A program made the translations under genes and the position numbers. The notes under the pieces are model-generated. The model was not told the DNA's origin, did no database searches, and saw only the letters and a program-made list of their open reading frames with translations. From Ectobacillus panaciterrae DSM 19096 (GTDB taxonomy: Bacteria; Bacillota; Bacilli; Bacillales; Bacillaceae_G), in assembly GCF_000430785.1 (NCBI RefSeq), contig NZ_AUMR01000005.1, positions 122,174 through 186,173 of the forward strand: a stretch of DNA of 64,000 bases. Direction: 5' to 3'. Of this stretch, positions 35,359 through 44,446 are shown one piece after another; positions within the stretch are counted from its first letter, which is position 1, and each line of letters starts with the position of its first letter.

Positions 35359-35413
35359 ATAATCCCTTCCTTTTCCAATCAAACTTCTGCTGTTGATCCC
35401 TGTACATATCAAG

Positions 35414-35521
35414 TAAGAAAAGCGGAGACTGCGGCAGTACCTAGCCGGCGGAGCTAGACATAAAGAAAAGAGGAGCCTTCGAGGTTCTCTGGTGGCAGCA
35501 CCTAGCAGACGGAGCTAGACA
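35414..35521. repeat. Two GAAAAGCGG..CTAGACAT repeats
   Basis: AGAAAAGCGGAGACTG..CTAGCCGGCGGAGCTAGACAT is followed by AAGAAAAGAGG..CCTAGCAGACGGAGCTAGACAT. Both are degenerate members of the hairpin family, lying between maeA and aspA. Confidence 0.75.
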
Positions 35522-35530
35522 TGTCCCGTA

Positions 35531-35572
35531 TGTCAAGCAAAAAAGGGCTACTGCGCCCTCTTTTGCTTGACA
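35531..35572 (-). terminator. Terminator-like hairpin after aspA
   Basis: Long stem TGTCAAGCAAAAAAGGGC / GCCCTCTTTTGCTTGACA with an internal T/A-rich section, 10 bases after aspA. It may terminate part of the transcripts before maeA. Confidence 0.65.
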
Positions 35573-35581
35573 TGTACAAGT

Positions 35582-37018
35582 TTACTGTCTTTCGAAAAGA
35601 ACTGCACCTGCAATACCTGGATGTGTCATTTCGTAAGGATCCAAAATTAAATCGAGTTCTTCTTCCGATAATACATCATATTTCAAACATAGTTCGCGAA
35701 TTGGCTGCCCATTCAAAATCGCCTCTCTTGCTATGCGTGCAGCGACCTCATAACCGATATGCGGATTCACCGCCGTAATAATGCCCGCACTCTTTTCCAC
35801 ATATTCCTTCATTCTCTCTTCGTTTGCTCCAATTCCCTTTAAACAATAGTCTGTAAACGCACGGAATGCATTATTCATAATACTGATGGATTGAAGCAAA
35901 TTAAATACGAGAACTGGTTCCATAACATTCAATTCCAGCTGTCCCGCTTCAGATGCAAGGCAAATCGTATGGTCGTTGCCAATCACTTGGAAAGCGACTT
36001 GATTAATAACCTCAGGCATGACCGGGTTGACTTTCCCGGGCATAATGGATGAGCCCGGCTGACGGGCAGGCAATGTAATCTCACCAAGTCCGGCACGAGG
36101 GCCGGAAGCCATCAATCGCAAGTCATTGGCAATTTTGGACATGTTCATCATGCATACTTTGAGTGCAGCTGATACTTCCGTATAAGCATCCGTGTTTTGT
36201 GTCGCATCCACAAGATGCTCTGCTCCCACAAGCGAAAAGCCACTGATATCAGCAAGATGCTCAACTGCGCTTTCAATGTAGCGAGGGTCCGCGTTCAAGC
36301 CGGTTCCCACCGCTGTCGCGCCCATATTCACCTCGTATAAATGCTGGCGTGATTGTTTGATGCGCTTTATATCGCGGGCAAGCACGCGGGCATACGCTTC
36401 GAACTCTTGGCCCAAACGGATCGGTACAGCGTCCTGCAGATGCGTCCGGCCCATTTTAATGACATGGTCGAATTCCTTCGCTTTTTGCTCGAATACGCCA
36501 TGCATATATTCTATTGTGTCCAATAATTTCTCTAACATATTCAATGTTGCAATGTGAATCGCAGTCGGAAAAGCATCATTTGTAGACTGTGACATGTTCA
36601 CATGACTGTTTGGACTGATATGAAAGTAGTCTCCTCTTTCTTTTCCAATCAATTCAAGCGCACGGTTGGCAATGACCTCATTCGCATTCATGTTCATCGA
36701 TGTTCCTGCGCCGCCTTGAATTGGATCAACAATGAAATGATCGTGCCATTTGCCGTCGATGATTTCTTGAGCAGCCTCCACAATTGCCTTGCCTGTCCCT
36801 TCGTACAGACGCTTTGTTTCCATATTAGCAAGAGCGGCCGCTTTCTTGACGATAGCCAAAGCCTTAATGAGCTCTTCATGAATGGTATACCCTGTGATAG
36901 GAAAGTTCTCAACAGCGCGCAATGTTTGAATGCCGTAATAAGCATCCGCCGGTACCTCTTTTTCTCCTAAGAAATCCTTTTCAATCCGCACGTTTTGTTT
37001 TATTTCATTTACTTCCAT
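35582..37018 (-). CDS. aspA: Aspartate ammonia-lyase
   Basis: The 478-residue enzyme converts aspartate to fumarate and ammonia. It has the fumarase/aspartase superfamily signature GSSIMPGKVNPVMPEV (about 322-337), the anion-binding GAGTSMNMNANEVIANRA, and TGLNADPRY. The aspartase call over fumarase rests on MNANE..GKERGDY and HPSNHVN-like SPNSHVNMSQSTND, the overall length and the neighbouring transporter. ATG 37018 follows AGGAGG. It lies 19 bp downstream of gltP, so they are co-transcribed. Confidence 0.93.
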   Translation of the reverse strand: MEVNEIKQNVRIEKDFLGEKEVPADAYYGIQTLRAVENFPITGYTIHEELIKALAIVKKAAALANMETKRLYEGTGKAIVEAAQEIIDGKWHDHFIVDPIQGGAGTSMNMNANEVIANRALELIGKERGDYFHISPNSHVNMSQSTNDAFPTAIHIATLNMLEKLLDTIEYMHGVFEQKAKEFDHVIKMGRTHLQDAVPIRLGQEFEAYARVLARDIKRIKQSRQHLYEVNMGATAVGTGLNADPRYIESAVEHLADISGFSLVGAEHLVDATQNTDAYTEVSAALKVCMMNMSKIANDLRLMASGPRAGLGEITLPARQPGSSIMPGKVNPVMPEVINQVAFQVIGNDHTICLASEAGQLELNVMEPVLVFNLLQSISIMNNAFRAFTDYCLKGIGANEERMKEYVEKSAGIITAVNPHIGYEVAARIAREAILNGQPIRELCLKYDVLSEEELDLILDPYEMTHPGIAGAVLFERQ

Positions 37019-37037
37019 CCGATTCTCCTCCTATTTC

Positions 37038-38309
37038 TTACGCAACATTTGATTCTTTAACGGAATCCACGTAACGTCGCGCTTTTTCTTTATCAAATTC
37101 GCCCTCCCATTTCGCCATTGAAACGGCTGCCAATGCGTTTCCTAATACGTTCACGGCGGAGCGGATCATATCCAAAATGCGGTCGATGCCGGCAATCAAA
37201 GCAATTCCCTCTAACGGCAGTCCCATAGAGCCGAGAGTCGCCAGCACAACAACGAACGATGCACCCGGAACTCCAGCCATACCTTTTGAAGTCAGCATAA
37301 GTACAAACAGCAATGTGACTTGCTCTGTCAACGACATGTGTACGTTGTACATTTGCGCAATAAACAGCGAAGCAAGTGATTGATAAATCGCCGAGCCCGT
37401 CAGGTTAAATGTGTAGCCCGTCGGAATAACGAAAGAAACGACCGCCTTCGGACACCCGAATTGCTCCATCTTTTTCATAATGTTTGGGAGTACTGCTTCA
37501 GAACTCGCTGTTGTAAAAGAAAGAATGAGCTCTTCCTTTAAAATTTTAATAAGCGTGAAAATATTCGTTCCTGTCAATTTCGCATTTATGCCCAAAACCA
37601 CAACAGCAAAGAATATTACAGTTGCATACACAGCCAACACAAGCTTTCCAAGCGGAAGCAACGTGCTCACTCCGAACTTGGCAACTGTCACCGCAATTAG
37701 CGCGAATACTCCGAACGGCGCGAGCTTCATCACTTGATTCGTTACCCAAAACATCGCTTCTAGCACACCTTCAAAGAAATGAAGCACCGGCTTCCCTTTG
37801 TCTCCGATTGCCGCAACGCCTAGACCGAATAGAACAGTAAAGAAAATGATCGGCAATAAATCGCCCTGCGCCATGGATTCAAATATGTTTTTCGGAACGA
37901 TATGAACGATCGTTTCCGCAAAGCCTTGCTGTTGCGTGGCATTTGCTGTTTGCTGATACGCTGAGATATCTCCTTTTTGCAGATGGCTCATATCCACGCC
38001 AGAGCCGGGATGAAACACGTTTGCGGCCAATAAACCAATCGCGAGCGCAATTGTGGTAACGATTTCAAAATAAAGAATCGTTTTGCCGCCGAGCTTCCCT
38101 AGCTTCTTCATGTCTCCTACACCCGCTACCGCAACAATCAGTGCACCTATTACAATCGGCATAACAATCATTTTAATTGCATGAATGAAAATATCGCCAA
38201 TTGGCGTAATGTAAGCAATGGCTGTTTTGTTTCCATAAAAAACAGCTCCAACAATAATACCTAATACAAGTGCAACAAAAATTTGCGTAGCTAATCCAAA
38301 TTTTTTCAT
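37038..38309 (-). CDS. gltP: Proton/sodium-dicarboxylate symporter (DAACS family)
   Basis: The 423-residue integral membrane protein has about eight helices plus re-entrant loops. Signatures are TTASSEAVLPNIMKKME (Ser-rich hairpin 1), GYTFNLTGSAIYQSLA, LTSKGMAGVPGASFVVV and the substrate-binding DRILDMIRSAVNVLGN. The family imports glutamate, aspartate or C4-dicarboxylates. The operon with aspA and maeA suggests aspartate and/or malate/fumarate uptake, so dctP would be an equally fair name. ATG 38309 has AAGGAGG upstream. A perfect cre match lies 13 bases before the start and three GlnL-type boxes lie 70-95 bases upstream. Confidence 0.9.
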   Translation of the reverse strand: MKKFGLATQIFVALVLGIIVGAVFYGNKTAIAYITPIGDIFIHAIKMIVMPIVIGALIVAVAGVGDMKKLGKLGGKTILYFEIVTTIALAIGLLAANVFHPGSGVDMSHLQKGDISAYQQTANATQQQGFAETIVHIVPKNIFESMAQGDLLPIIFFTVLFGLGVAAIGDKGKPVLHFFEGVLEAMFWVTNQVMKLAPFGVFALIAVTVAKFGVSTLLPLGKLVLAVYATVIFFAVVVLGINAKLTGTNIFTLIKILKEELILSFTTASSEAVLPNIMKKMEQFGCPKAVVSFVIPTGYTFNLTGSAIYQSLASLFIAQMYNVHMSLTEQVTLLFVLMLTSKGMAGVPGASFVVVLATLGSMGLPLEGIALIAGIDRILDMIRSAVNVLGNALAAVSMAKWEGEFDKEKARRYVDSVKESNVA

Positions 38310-38321
38310 TTATATCCTCCT

Positions 38322-38335
38322 TGTTAACGCTTTCA
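38322..38335 (-). promoter_or_regulatory. cre site (CcpA), perfect consensus match
   Basis: TGTTAACGCTTTCA fits TGWNANCGNTNWCA at every position. It lies between promoter region and start codon of gltP, a placement typical of catabolite-repression roadblock sites. Confidence 0.7.
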
Positions 38336-38378
38336 ATCTGTATTTTCAAATTACTTAACCAAGTGTACAATCAAAATT

Positions 38379-38404
38379 ACAAAAATCTACAAAAATCTAC
38401 AAAA
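38379..38404 (-). promoter_or_regulatory. Three GlnL-type boxes upstream of gltP
   Basis: On the minus strand TTTTGT occurs three times with AGAT spacers. As I recall it, the B. subtilis GlnL site is TTTTGT-N4-TTTTGT. The three copies are exactly 10 bp apart, on one face of the helix, 70-95 bp before the gltP start, and glnKL lies downstream of this operon. Confidence 0.7.
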
Positions 38405-38460
38405 TCCGCGAAAAATAAGTTTTAAAAGTTTTTTAAGTTTTTTAAGGAAGGCCCTCTCAA

Positions 38461-38645
38461 CTTATATAAGTCCACTTTATTATTCCGACATATCTATCGT
38501 TTGCCACGTAGAACAAAAAGGAAACTGCACTCGTTCCCTCTCTCTCTCCCTGCATGGGCCACGAAAAGGGTTTGACCGCTTCTACGCTTAATCGGATGCT
38601 CTCTCCCCACTATCAAAAGACGTTTTTTTTATTCACTTGTATATA
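38461..38645 (-). repeat. ~185-bp dispersed repeat, copy F (reverse, divergent)
   Basis: In reverse it reads TATATACAAGTGA then ATAAAAAAAACGTC, AAGCGGTCAAACCC, CATGCAGGGAGAG and ends ATATGTCGGAATAATAAAG..TATA. It is the most diverged near-full copy, and the ACCCTT/AAGGGT stem of other copies is kept as CCCT/AGGG. Confidence 0.82.
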
Positions 38646-38650
38646 GCTCA

Positions 38651-39472
38651 TTACTCTCTCCGAAAAACGCCCACCACCTCGACTGTTTGTGTAATATTTA
38701 TGAATGCGTTCGGATCAATCTTACGAATAAATTCTTTTACATCCGATAACTCGTAGCGAGTAATTACCATCATGATAACTCCCTTTTTTTCCTGTGTAAA
38801 AGCCCCTTTCGCTTCCCAAATAGTCATCCCGCGCTTAAGATGAGGAAGCAGTTCTTGCTTAATGTTATCAGCTTTTGATGAAATTATAGTGAGAGTTAGT
38901 TTTAATTGGCTAGTATGAACTAAGTCAATTAGCCGTCCGGTAGCATAAATGAATATAATAGTATATAACGCTTTTTCCCATCCAAAAATAAAGCCGGAAA
39001 TTGTAATAACAGCTCCATTTAAAAGAAAACCCAATGCTCCTACTGGAATATCGCGTTTTTTTCTAATAATCAATGAAATAATATCAAATCCTCCTGTTGA
39101 TCCTGAAGATCGAAATATCAATCCGACAGCAGTTCCACCCAAAACTCCTCCGAATACCGAAGCAAGAAGAAGATTGGATGTTATACTATAAACTGGGATA
39201 TATTGCATAAAAATAGTTGTTATAGCAACCGAAAAAATACTATAGAAGATAAATTTTTTCCCAAGTTTAAAATAGCCCAGGATGAAAATAGGCAAATTTA
39301 AAAGAAAAATCATGGTTCCTGTATTTAAAGGGAAAACGTGTCCTAAAATCATTGCGATTCCAGTGACTCCGCCGCTAAGAATTTGATTAGGTATAAGAAA
39401 GATATTATAAGCAACGCATAATAAAATAGAAGAAAGAAAAATTATTAATAGTTGAATCCCAACTCGAAACAT
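38651..39472 (-). CDS. YitT family membrane protein (DUF161/DUF2179)
   Basis: I place the start at ATG 39472 (AAGGGGTG upstream), giving 273 residues; an earlier ATG adds 12 codons without a site. Five to six membrane helices in residues 1-175 include the family hallmarks NQILSGGVTGIAM and SSGSTGGFDII. A C-terminal cytoplasmic DUF2179 domain (about 190-273) contains LTIISSKADNIKQ and KGVIMMVITRYEL. Bacillus encodes several paralogues; transport is presumed but the substrate is unknown. It is divergent from the HxlR regulator at 39921. Confidence 0.88.
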   Translation of the reverse strand: MFRVGIQLLIIFLSSILLCVAYNIFLIPNQILSGGVTGIAMILGHVFPLNTGTMIFLLNLPIFILGYFKLGKKFIFYSIFSVAITTIFMQYIPVYSITSNLLLASVFGGVLGGTAVGLIFRSSGSTGGFDIISLIIRKKRDIPVGALGFLLNGAVITISGFIFGWEKALYTIIFIYATGRLIDLVHTSQLKLTLTIISSKADNIKQELLPHLKRGMTIWEAKGAFTQEKKGVIMMVITRYELSDVKEFIRKIDPNAFINITQTVEVVGVFRRE

Positions 39473-39920
39473 TTTCTTCACCCCTTTTTTCTTTAATATC
39501 CCCATCATTAGCCGGCAAATTCATCTTAACAAGATCTGAGCTGATTGAAATCCAGAATTCTAAAGATGCACAAGCTTTAATGAAACAGAGCAAGAATAGC
39601 TCCTCTGCTATGTGCTGTAAAAATTTCAAACGAGTATATAGTACTTGCACACCGTTCGTTTGAACCTCCCTTTCTCATCTTTAACTTTTTGTAACATAGT
39701 AATTTTATGTAACCAAAATACCTCCTTTGTTACAGTTCTTCGACAAAATTTGTCTTTTTTTATGAAATCGCATACAAATATTTGTTAACATTCATTATGT
39801 TTGGTATAATCTTCATTATAAATAAAGAAGCCATCCCCTTTATTAGATATAAATTGTTAGGTTACAATAAATATACAAGTAATTCTTTATTTTAAATTGG
39901 CTATAAGGAGATGTTATGAG
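39473..39920. promoter_or_regulatory. Divergent region with GTAAC repeats, possible HxlR operator
   Basis: About 450 bp between the YitT gene and the hxlR-like gene. It contains TTTTGTAAC (39687-39695), ATGTAACCAAAA (39708-39719), TTGTTACAG (39727-39735) and GGTTACAAT (39859-39867). Repeated GTAAC/GTTAC elements are plausible sites for the adjacent regulator. The 39490-39650 part has no intact gene. Confidence 0.4.
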
Positions 39921-40238
39921 ATGGGGGAACAGCGGGGCCTATGCCCTAAGATAGAAAAAAGCTTTGATCTAATCAGTAAAAGGTGGACAGGTTTAATTAT
40001 CTATGTATTAATGAGCGGGCCCAAACGTTTTAGCGAAATTCATACGACGATTCCAGATTTAAGTAAGCGCATGCTCACAGAGAGAATGAAAGAACTGGAG
40101 GAGCAAGGAATAGTTGTGCGTCATGTCATAACTGAACGCCCTATACGAACGGAGTACTTATTGACAAAAAAAGGGACAGAATTAGGGAAAATTCTTAGTC
40201 CAATCAGTCAATGGGCTGAAAGTTGGATGAAGGTATAA
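39921..40238 (+). CDS. HxlR family transcriptional regulator
   Basis: ATG 39921 (ATAAGGAG about 10 bases upstream) gives a 105-residue winged-helix protein. Seen: CPKIEKSFDLISKRWTGLII (the conserved Cys and the helix containing 'kWt..Il'), FSEIHTTIPDLSKRMLTERM (recognition helix) and RTEYLLTKKGTEL in the wing. HxlR proteins such as YodB sense electrophiles through the N-terminal Cys (here Cys8). It lies divergent from the YitT gene, its likeliest target along with itself. A frameshifted near-copy of its N-terminus lies at 44981. Confidence 0.9.
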   Translation: MGEQRGLCPKIEKSFDLISKRWTGLIIYVLMSGPKRFSEIHTTIPDLSKRMLTERMKELEEQGIVVRHVITERPIRTEYLLTKKGTELGKILSPISQWAESWMKV

Positions 40239-40604
40239 AGGAAGGGTCAGTTGGTCTATTAACAGATAAAAAGCATTACACATTCAAGCGCGCGGAGATA
40301 TTTATTCAGAGGGACCAGGTCAAGTTTTCTTAGCGTTCCTTTTGCTTGATCAGTATTAGCATAACTACTCTCGCTTCTTTTTCATATTTTTCCTCCGTAT
40401 AGTCACAAAAGATACAAAAAAGCAATAGTTAGCCTTTAAGGAGTCTCTCTTCGAAGATAGTTTTGATCAACCTATTAGGTAATGATTATTGCTATTATTT
40501 GCCTTAGCATCTATTAATACTTGAAAGCACTTTCAAAAGTTAATTCATTATATGAAAAAAGAATCCCCTTATCAGGGTAGTGAAAAAATCCATTTAAAGA
40601 GAAC
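40239..40604. other. Intergenic between convergent genes
   Basis: About 370 bp without a gene. It contains TGAAAGCACTTTCA (40522-40535), one base off a cre palindrome but not near a gene start. Confidence 0.4.
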
Positions 40605-40644
40605 AAGAAGCTAATCACCTATGTATAGATGATTAGCTTCTTTT
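40605..40644. terminator. Bidirectional terminator between hxlR-like and gnd
   Basis: Stem AAGAAGCTAATCA / TGATTAGCTTCTT with a 12-base loop, followed by TTTT on the plus strand. Confidence 0.85.
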
Positions 40645-40709
40645 CATTTCTATATGTTAATAAAACTCCCCGCTACTTACTAAAATGACACCTTTTTATT
40701 TTATTTTTC

Positions 40710-41603
40710 TTATTTCTTTTCCACAGCATGTCCGCCAAACTCGTTGCGAAGAGCTGCCACAACTTTCCCTGTGAACGTATCGTTCTCTAGTGAACGATAG
40801 CGCATCAATAAGGACATTGCGATAACAGGCGTCGCGGCTTGAAGATCCAAAGCTGTTTCAATTGTCCATTTTCCTTCACCGGAAGAATGCATAACCCCTT
40901 TGATTTCATCCAGTTTTGCATCTTTAGAAAATGCGTTTTCTGTTAATTCCATGAGCCATGAGCGAATGACGGAACCGTGATTCCATACTCTTGCTACTTT
41001 TTCATAGTCGTAGTCAAACTCACTTTTCTCTAATACTTCGAATCCTTCACCTATAGCAGCCATCATGCCGTATTCAATTCCGTTATGAACCATTTTCAAG
41101 AAGTGACCGCTTCCTGCTTGCCCTGCATATAAGTACCCGTTTTCAACAGCAGTATCGCGGAAAATAGGTTCCACAATGTTCCACGCTTCCGGATCTCCAC
41201 CAATCATGTAACAAGCTCCGTTACGAGCGCCTTCCATCCCGCCGGATGTACCGGCATCCATAAAGTGCACCCCAACTTCTTTTAGCTCGTTGTAACGGCG
41301 AATCGATTCTTTATAATGTGAATTACCAGCTTCAATCACGATATCTCCTTTTGTTAAAAATGGCGTGATCTCACTAATAACCGAATCTACAACAGCGTGC
41401 GGAACCATAATCCAAAGAATTCTTGGTGTTTCTAATGATTGCACGAGTTCCCCTAAGCTAGATGTACCTTCAGCCCCGTATTTTCTCATTTCTTCAACCG
41501 CATTTGTATTTAAATCGAACGCCACTACTTCGTGCTTGTTGTCAATTAAGTTTTGACCTAAGTTTAATCCCATTTTCCCTAAACCGATTAATCCAACTTT
41601 CAT
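40710..41603 (-). CDS. gnd: 6-phosphogluconate dehydrogenase, short form
   Basis: The 297-residue enzyme carries out oxidative decarboxylation of 6-phosphogluconate to ribulose 5-phosphate. The Rossmann motif is GLIGLGKMGLNLGQNL (4-19); FDLNTNAV follows strand 2, with the Asp suggesting NAD preference. Active-site motifs are DAGTSGGMEGARNG (about 116-129) and FLKMVHNGIEYGMM (about 168-181). At ~300 residues it is the short, GntZ/YqeC-like type rather than the 470-residue GndA. ATG 41603 follows TAGGAGGCAG. It belongs to the pentose-phosphate set with zwf and pgl. Confidence 0.93.
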   Translation of the reverse strand: MKVGLIGLGKMGLNLGQNLIDNKHEVVAFDLNTNAVEEMRKYGAEGTSSLGELVQSLETPRILWIMVPHAVVDSVISEITPFLTKGDIVIEAGNSHYKESIRRYNELKEVGVHFMDAGTSGGMEGARNGACYMIGGDPEAWNIVEPIFRDTAVENGYLYAGQAGSGHFLKMVHNGIEYGMMAAIGEGFEVLEKSEFDYDYEKVARVWNHGSVIRSWLMELTENAFSKDAKLDEIKGVMHSSGEGKWTIETALDLQAATPVIAMSLLMRYRSLENDTFTGKVVAALRNEFGGHAVEKK

Positions 41604-41702
41604 GTTAACTGCCTCCTAAAAGTATCTTCATAAAAGAAGATCTATTATTGATAAAATAGTGTATTTCCTATTTGTTTATTTTTTATTGCGCATCACTTTA
41701 AT

Positions 41703-42177
41703 TTAGGAATTTAATAAATCTTTAGTAATTCGAACGACATTTTCTGTCGTAAATCCAAACCATTCCATCACTTCATTTCCAGGTCCTGAAGCCCCAAATG
41801 TTTCAATGGACAATACTTTTCCTTCCGGCCCTACAAAACGTTCCCACCCAAGAGAGATACCCATTTCAAGGGATACACGTTTCGTAACAGAAGCAGGAAG
41901 AACCGACTCTTTATATTCTTTCGATTGACGGTCGAACAATTCCCAACTCGGCATAGCAACAACACGTACAGATACATTTTCTTTTTCTAATTATGGCCTT
42001 TTCGAGTTCATTTGCTAATGCAGGATAAGCTTCTTTATAAGAATTGAACAACTCATTCCATTGCTGTTCTGTTTCACTACCTCTTTGTTTGAGCTCTTCA
42101 AAATGTGCTTTTACTTCTTCTGGTACGAAGAAATCCTCTTCGTAATTCCAAGCATACACTTGTTTTGTTGTTTTGAG
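41703..42177 (-). pseudogene. tkt: Transketolase remnant
   Basis: Two pieces of a transketolase remain on the zwf-gnd strand. The first (42177 to about 41990) reads KQVYAWNYEEDFFVPEEVKAHF to YKEAYPALANELEKA, the end of the ThDP-binding domain. It then jumps near 41985 to VSVRVVAMPSWELFDRQ and continues to the normal C-terminus ITKDLLNS. The N-terminal ~300 residues and the whole pyrimidine-binding domain are deleted and the frame is shifted at the joint, so no active enzyme can be made. The first piece begins directly at the zwf stop codon, so one deletion joined it there. Confidence 0.85.
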
Positions 42178-43680
42178 CTAGACTTGCAGAGCTAATTCCA
42201 AGGCTTCTGAAGATTCTTGATCCAACCACCACTTAAATCCATCTTCTTGCAATAATCGATGTGCTGCCTCAGGTCCGTATGAACCCGCCTGATAAGAGCA
42301 TAAAGGCAATAGGTTCTCTTCAAAAGCTTCTAGAATAGATTGCACCCACTCCCAAGACAATTCAACTTCTTTCCAATGAGCAAAGAACGTGGAATCACCG
42401 CGAAAAGCATCAAAAATCAATCGTTCATAGGCTTCAGGCACACCTTTTTGTTCCGCTGAAAAGTTTACCCTCACAGGCTCCATTTTTCCATTATTCAATG
42501 GGTTTTTACTATTTAGCTGTAAGGAAATATTTTCATTCGGATTGATTTCCATTATCAATAGATTTGGGGCTACTTTTTCATTTTTGTTCATATATAAATC
42601 TTTTAATGAATCTTTGAATTCAATTACGATCCGAGTAGATTTTCCCTTCATTCTTTTTCCTGTACGAATATAGAAGGGTACTCCGCTCCAAAATGGGCTA
42701 TCGATCCACAGCCGAGCAGCTACAAAGGTATCATTTTGGGAAGAAGCTTCAATTCCAGGCTCGTCTGTATATCCAACAACCGGCTGACCATGAATCTCCC
42801 CTGAACTATATTGACCGCGAATAACGTGTAGGCCTACATCTTCTTTTTTTAACGGCCGAAGCGATTCCATCACTTTTCTCTTTCCCTCACGGATATCTTT
42901 GGCGCTGATCCGTTTCGGCAGATGCATAGCTGTCATCATCAACATTTGCAACATATGGTTTTGAACCATATCACGAATGGCGCCTGCCTGGTCATAATAT
43001 CCAGCTCTTCCCTCTAATCCAACCGTTTCACTAGCTGTAATTTGTACATTGGCAATGTACTGATTGTTCCATAAAGCTTGAAGAACAGGATTCGCAAATT
43101 CTAAAGCTTCCAAATTTTGAACCATTGGTTTTCCAAGATAATGATCGATACGATAAATTTCATCTTCTTCAAAGGCTTTGCTTAGTTTGGCGTTTAAATC
43201 GCGAGCAGATTTCAAATCATGCCCAAATGGTTTTTCAATAATCAGGCGTTTCCAGCCCTGTGCAGAGCCCAATCCACTCTCCTTGATATTTAAAGCAATG
43301 ATATCAAAAAACTCTGGTGCAACGGATAGATAAAACATTCGATTTTCCGGAATATGCAATTCTTCTTCACGCCGCTCTACAAGATTCAGCAACTTCCGGT
43401 AGTCTTCGATATTTGTTACATCTAATGCACTATAACGAAAGGCATCGAGAAACTCTTCCATTTTGAAACGATCATGTACCAAACGTCTGGAAAAAGTTGT
43501 TACCGATTGTTCCACATGAGCTTGAAACTCAGCATTGGACATTTCCCTTCTACCTAAACCAATGATGGAAATCGATTGAGGCATTTTTTGATCCACAAAT
43601 AGATTGTATAGAGCAGGATAAATCTTTCTCTTAGCTAAATCCCCCGTCGCTCCAAATAAGACAAAGGTCATCGATTCCAT
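42178..43680 (-). CDS. zwf: Glucose-6-phosphate 1-dehydrogenase
   Basis: This 500-residue enzyme is the entry to the oxidative pentose-phosphate pathway: glucose 6-phosphate to 6-phosphogluconolactone with NADP(+). The coenzyme loop is LFGATGDLAKRKIYPALYNL (8-27); the active-site signature is RIDHYLGKPMVQNL (about 175-188), with KPFGHDLKSA before it and IRTGKRMKGKSTRI later. The length is normal. ATG 43680 is preceded by AAGGAGG. gnd and the decayed tkt follow on the same strand, with pgl upstream in the same orientation. Confidence 0.96.
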   Translation of the reverse strand: MESMTFVLFGATGDLAKRKIYPALYNLFVDQKMPQSISIIGLGRREMSNAEFQAHVEQSVTTFSRRLVHDRFKMEEFLDAFRYSALDVTNIEDYRKLLNLVERREEELHIPENRMFYLSVAPEFFDIIALNIKESGLGSAQGWKRLIIEKPFGHDLKSARDLNAKLSKAFEEDEIYRIDHYLGKPMVQNLEALEFANPVLQALWNNQYIANVQITASETVGLEGRAGYYDQAGAIRDMVQNHMLQMLMMTAMHLPKRISAKDIREGKRKVMESLRPLKKEDVGLHVIRGQYSSGEIHGQPVVGYTDEPGIEASSQNDTFVAARLWIDSPFWSGVPFYIRTGKRMKGKSTRIVIEFKDSLKDLYMNKNEKVAPNLLIMEINPNENISLQLNSKNPLNNGKMEPVRVNFSAEQKGVPEAYERLIFDAFRGDSTFFAHWKEVELSWEWVQSILEAFEENLLPLCSYQAGSYGPEAAHRLLQEDGFKWWLDQESSEALELALQV

Positions 43681-44305
43681 TTTTTATTCCTCCTTTTTAT
43701 TGAAAACATTTTTTCAATAAATATTTTTACCTAGTTGTAGGGATGTTGGTTGATCGCAAGATAAAGCTCACTGAAAAGAAAAAACAAATCCATTTATAAA
43801 TTTTAACAATTTCTTCCATACCATCTGATAAAAACTAACTGAGTATGGATAGCAGGAACAAGACATGGAGCCAGCACCGACTGAACCATTTGTGTGAACG
43901 TCTAAACTTTGCGGTATTCCCCCTAAAGGGCTAAACCAAAATCAAAACCTAAAAATTAGGTGATTTTTATTGTAGTAGGTTACATTCCGTAACCATAATA
44001 ACTCTGAAACTATTCTACGTCAAGTAATATTCGTACAAATTGCGAACACGATATAAACCTTTATAAATAAACATATATTACGTTTTTAACATTAGAATAT
44101 AAAACTTCATTATCTTTCCAAAAAACCAAAAATTGTTATTTGAGTTACTAAAAATACATATACCTTTTATAATAACTGACGAAATATTGTGTTATTATGT
44201 CTATCTGAAAAATCTAAATTAATAAACTTTATTGTTAAAAAAGCAGTGAAATCATAGTGAATCAATCAGTATGGGGAAAATGAACCATATTAGTGAGAAT
44301 GTGGT
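43681..44305. other. AT-rich upstream region of zwf
   Basis: About 620 bp without a credible gene. Small inverted repeats are present: ACCTAAAAATTAGGT (43948-43962) and GGTTAC / GTAACC (43978-43996), the latter like the GTAAC elements near the HxlR gene. Confidence 0.45.
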
Positions 44306-44446
44306 TTATTTTCGTAGTGTCCACTGTTTTCTAACTTGTTCTTGAGCCAAATATAAGATTTCTTCTTTCGTGGCCCCTCTATCGACAATAACGTTCGTTT
44401 GGTAGCTCTTTCCTTGGTAGTTGACTGTAACTGTTATTTCCATCAT
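44306..44446 (-). CDS. BA3454-type small stress response protein
   Basis: A 46-residue product from ATG 44446 (a second ATG follows directly) with AAAGGAATGAG upstream. The sequence begins MMEITVTVNYQGKSYQ, then VIVDRGATKEEILYLAQEQV and RKQW, which I recognise as the BA3454 family of small Bacillus stress proteins. The predicted fold is a short beta-hairpin followed by a helix, cytoplasmic. Function is unknown. A weak inverted repeat (AACCATATT / AATGTGGTT) just after the stop may end the transcript. Confidence 0.75.
   Translation of the reverse strand: MMEITVTVNYQGKSYQTNVIVDRGATKEEILYLAQEQVRKQWTLRK

Noticed and set aside
39405..39650. 81-codon minus-strand frame overlapping the YitT gene
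   Set aside because: Overlaps the real start of the YitT gene in another frame and resembles no protein; perhaps part of a decayed gene.
40522..40535. TGAAAGCACTTTCA as a cre site
   Set aside because: One base off consensus in the central CG and located between the 3' ends of two convergent genes.
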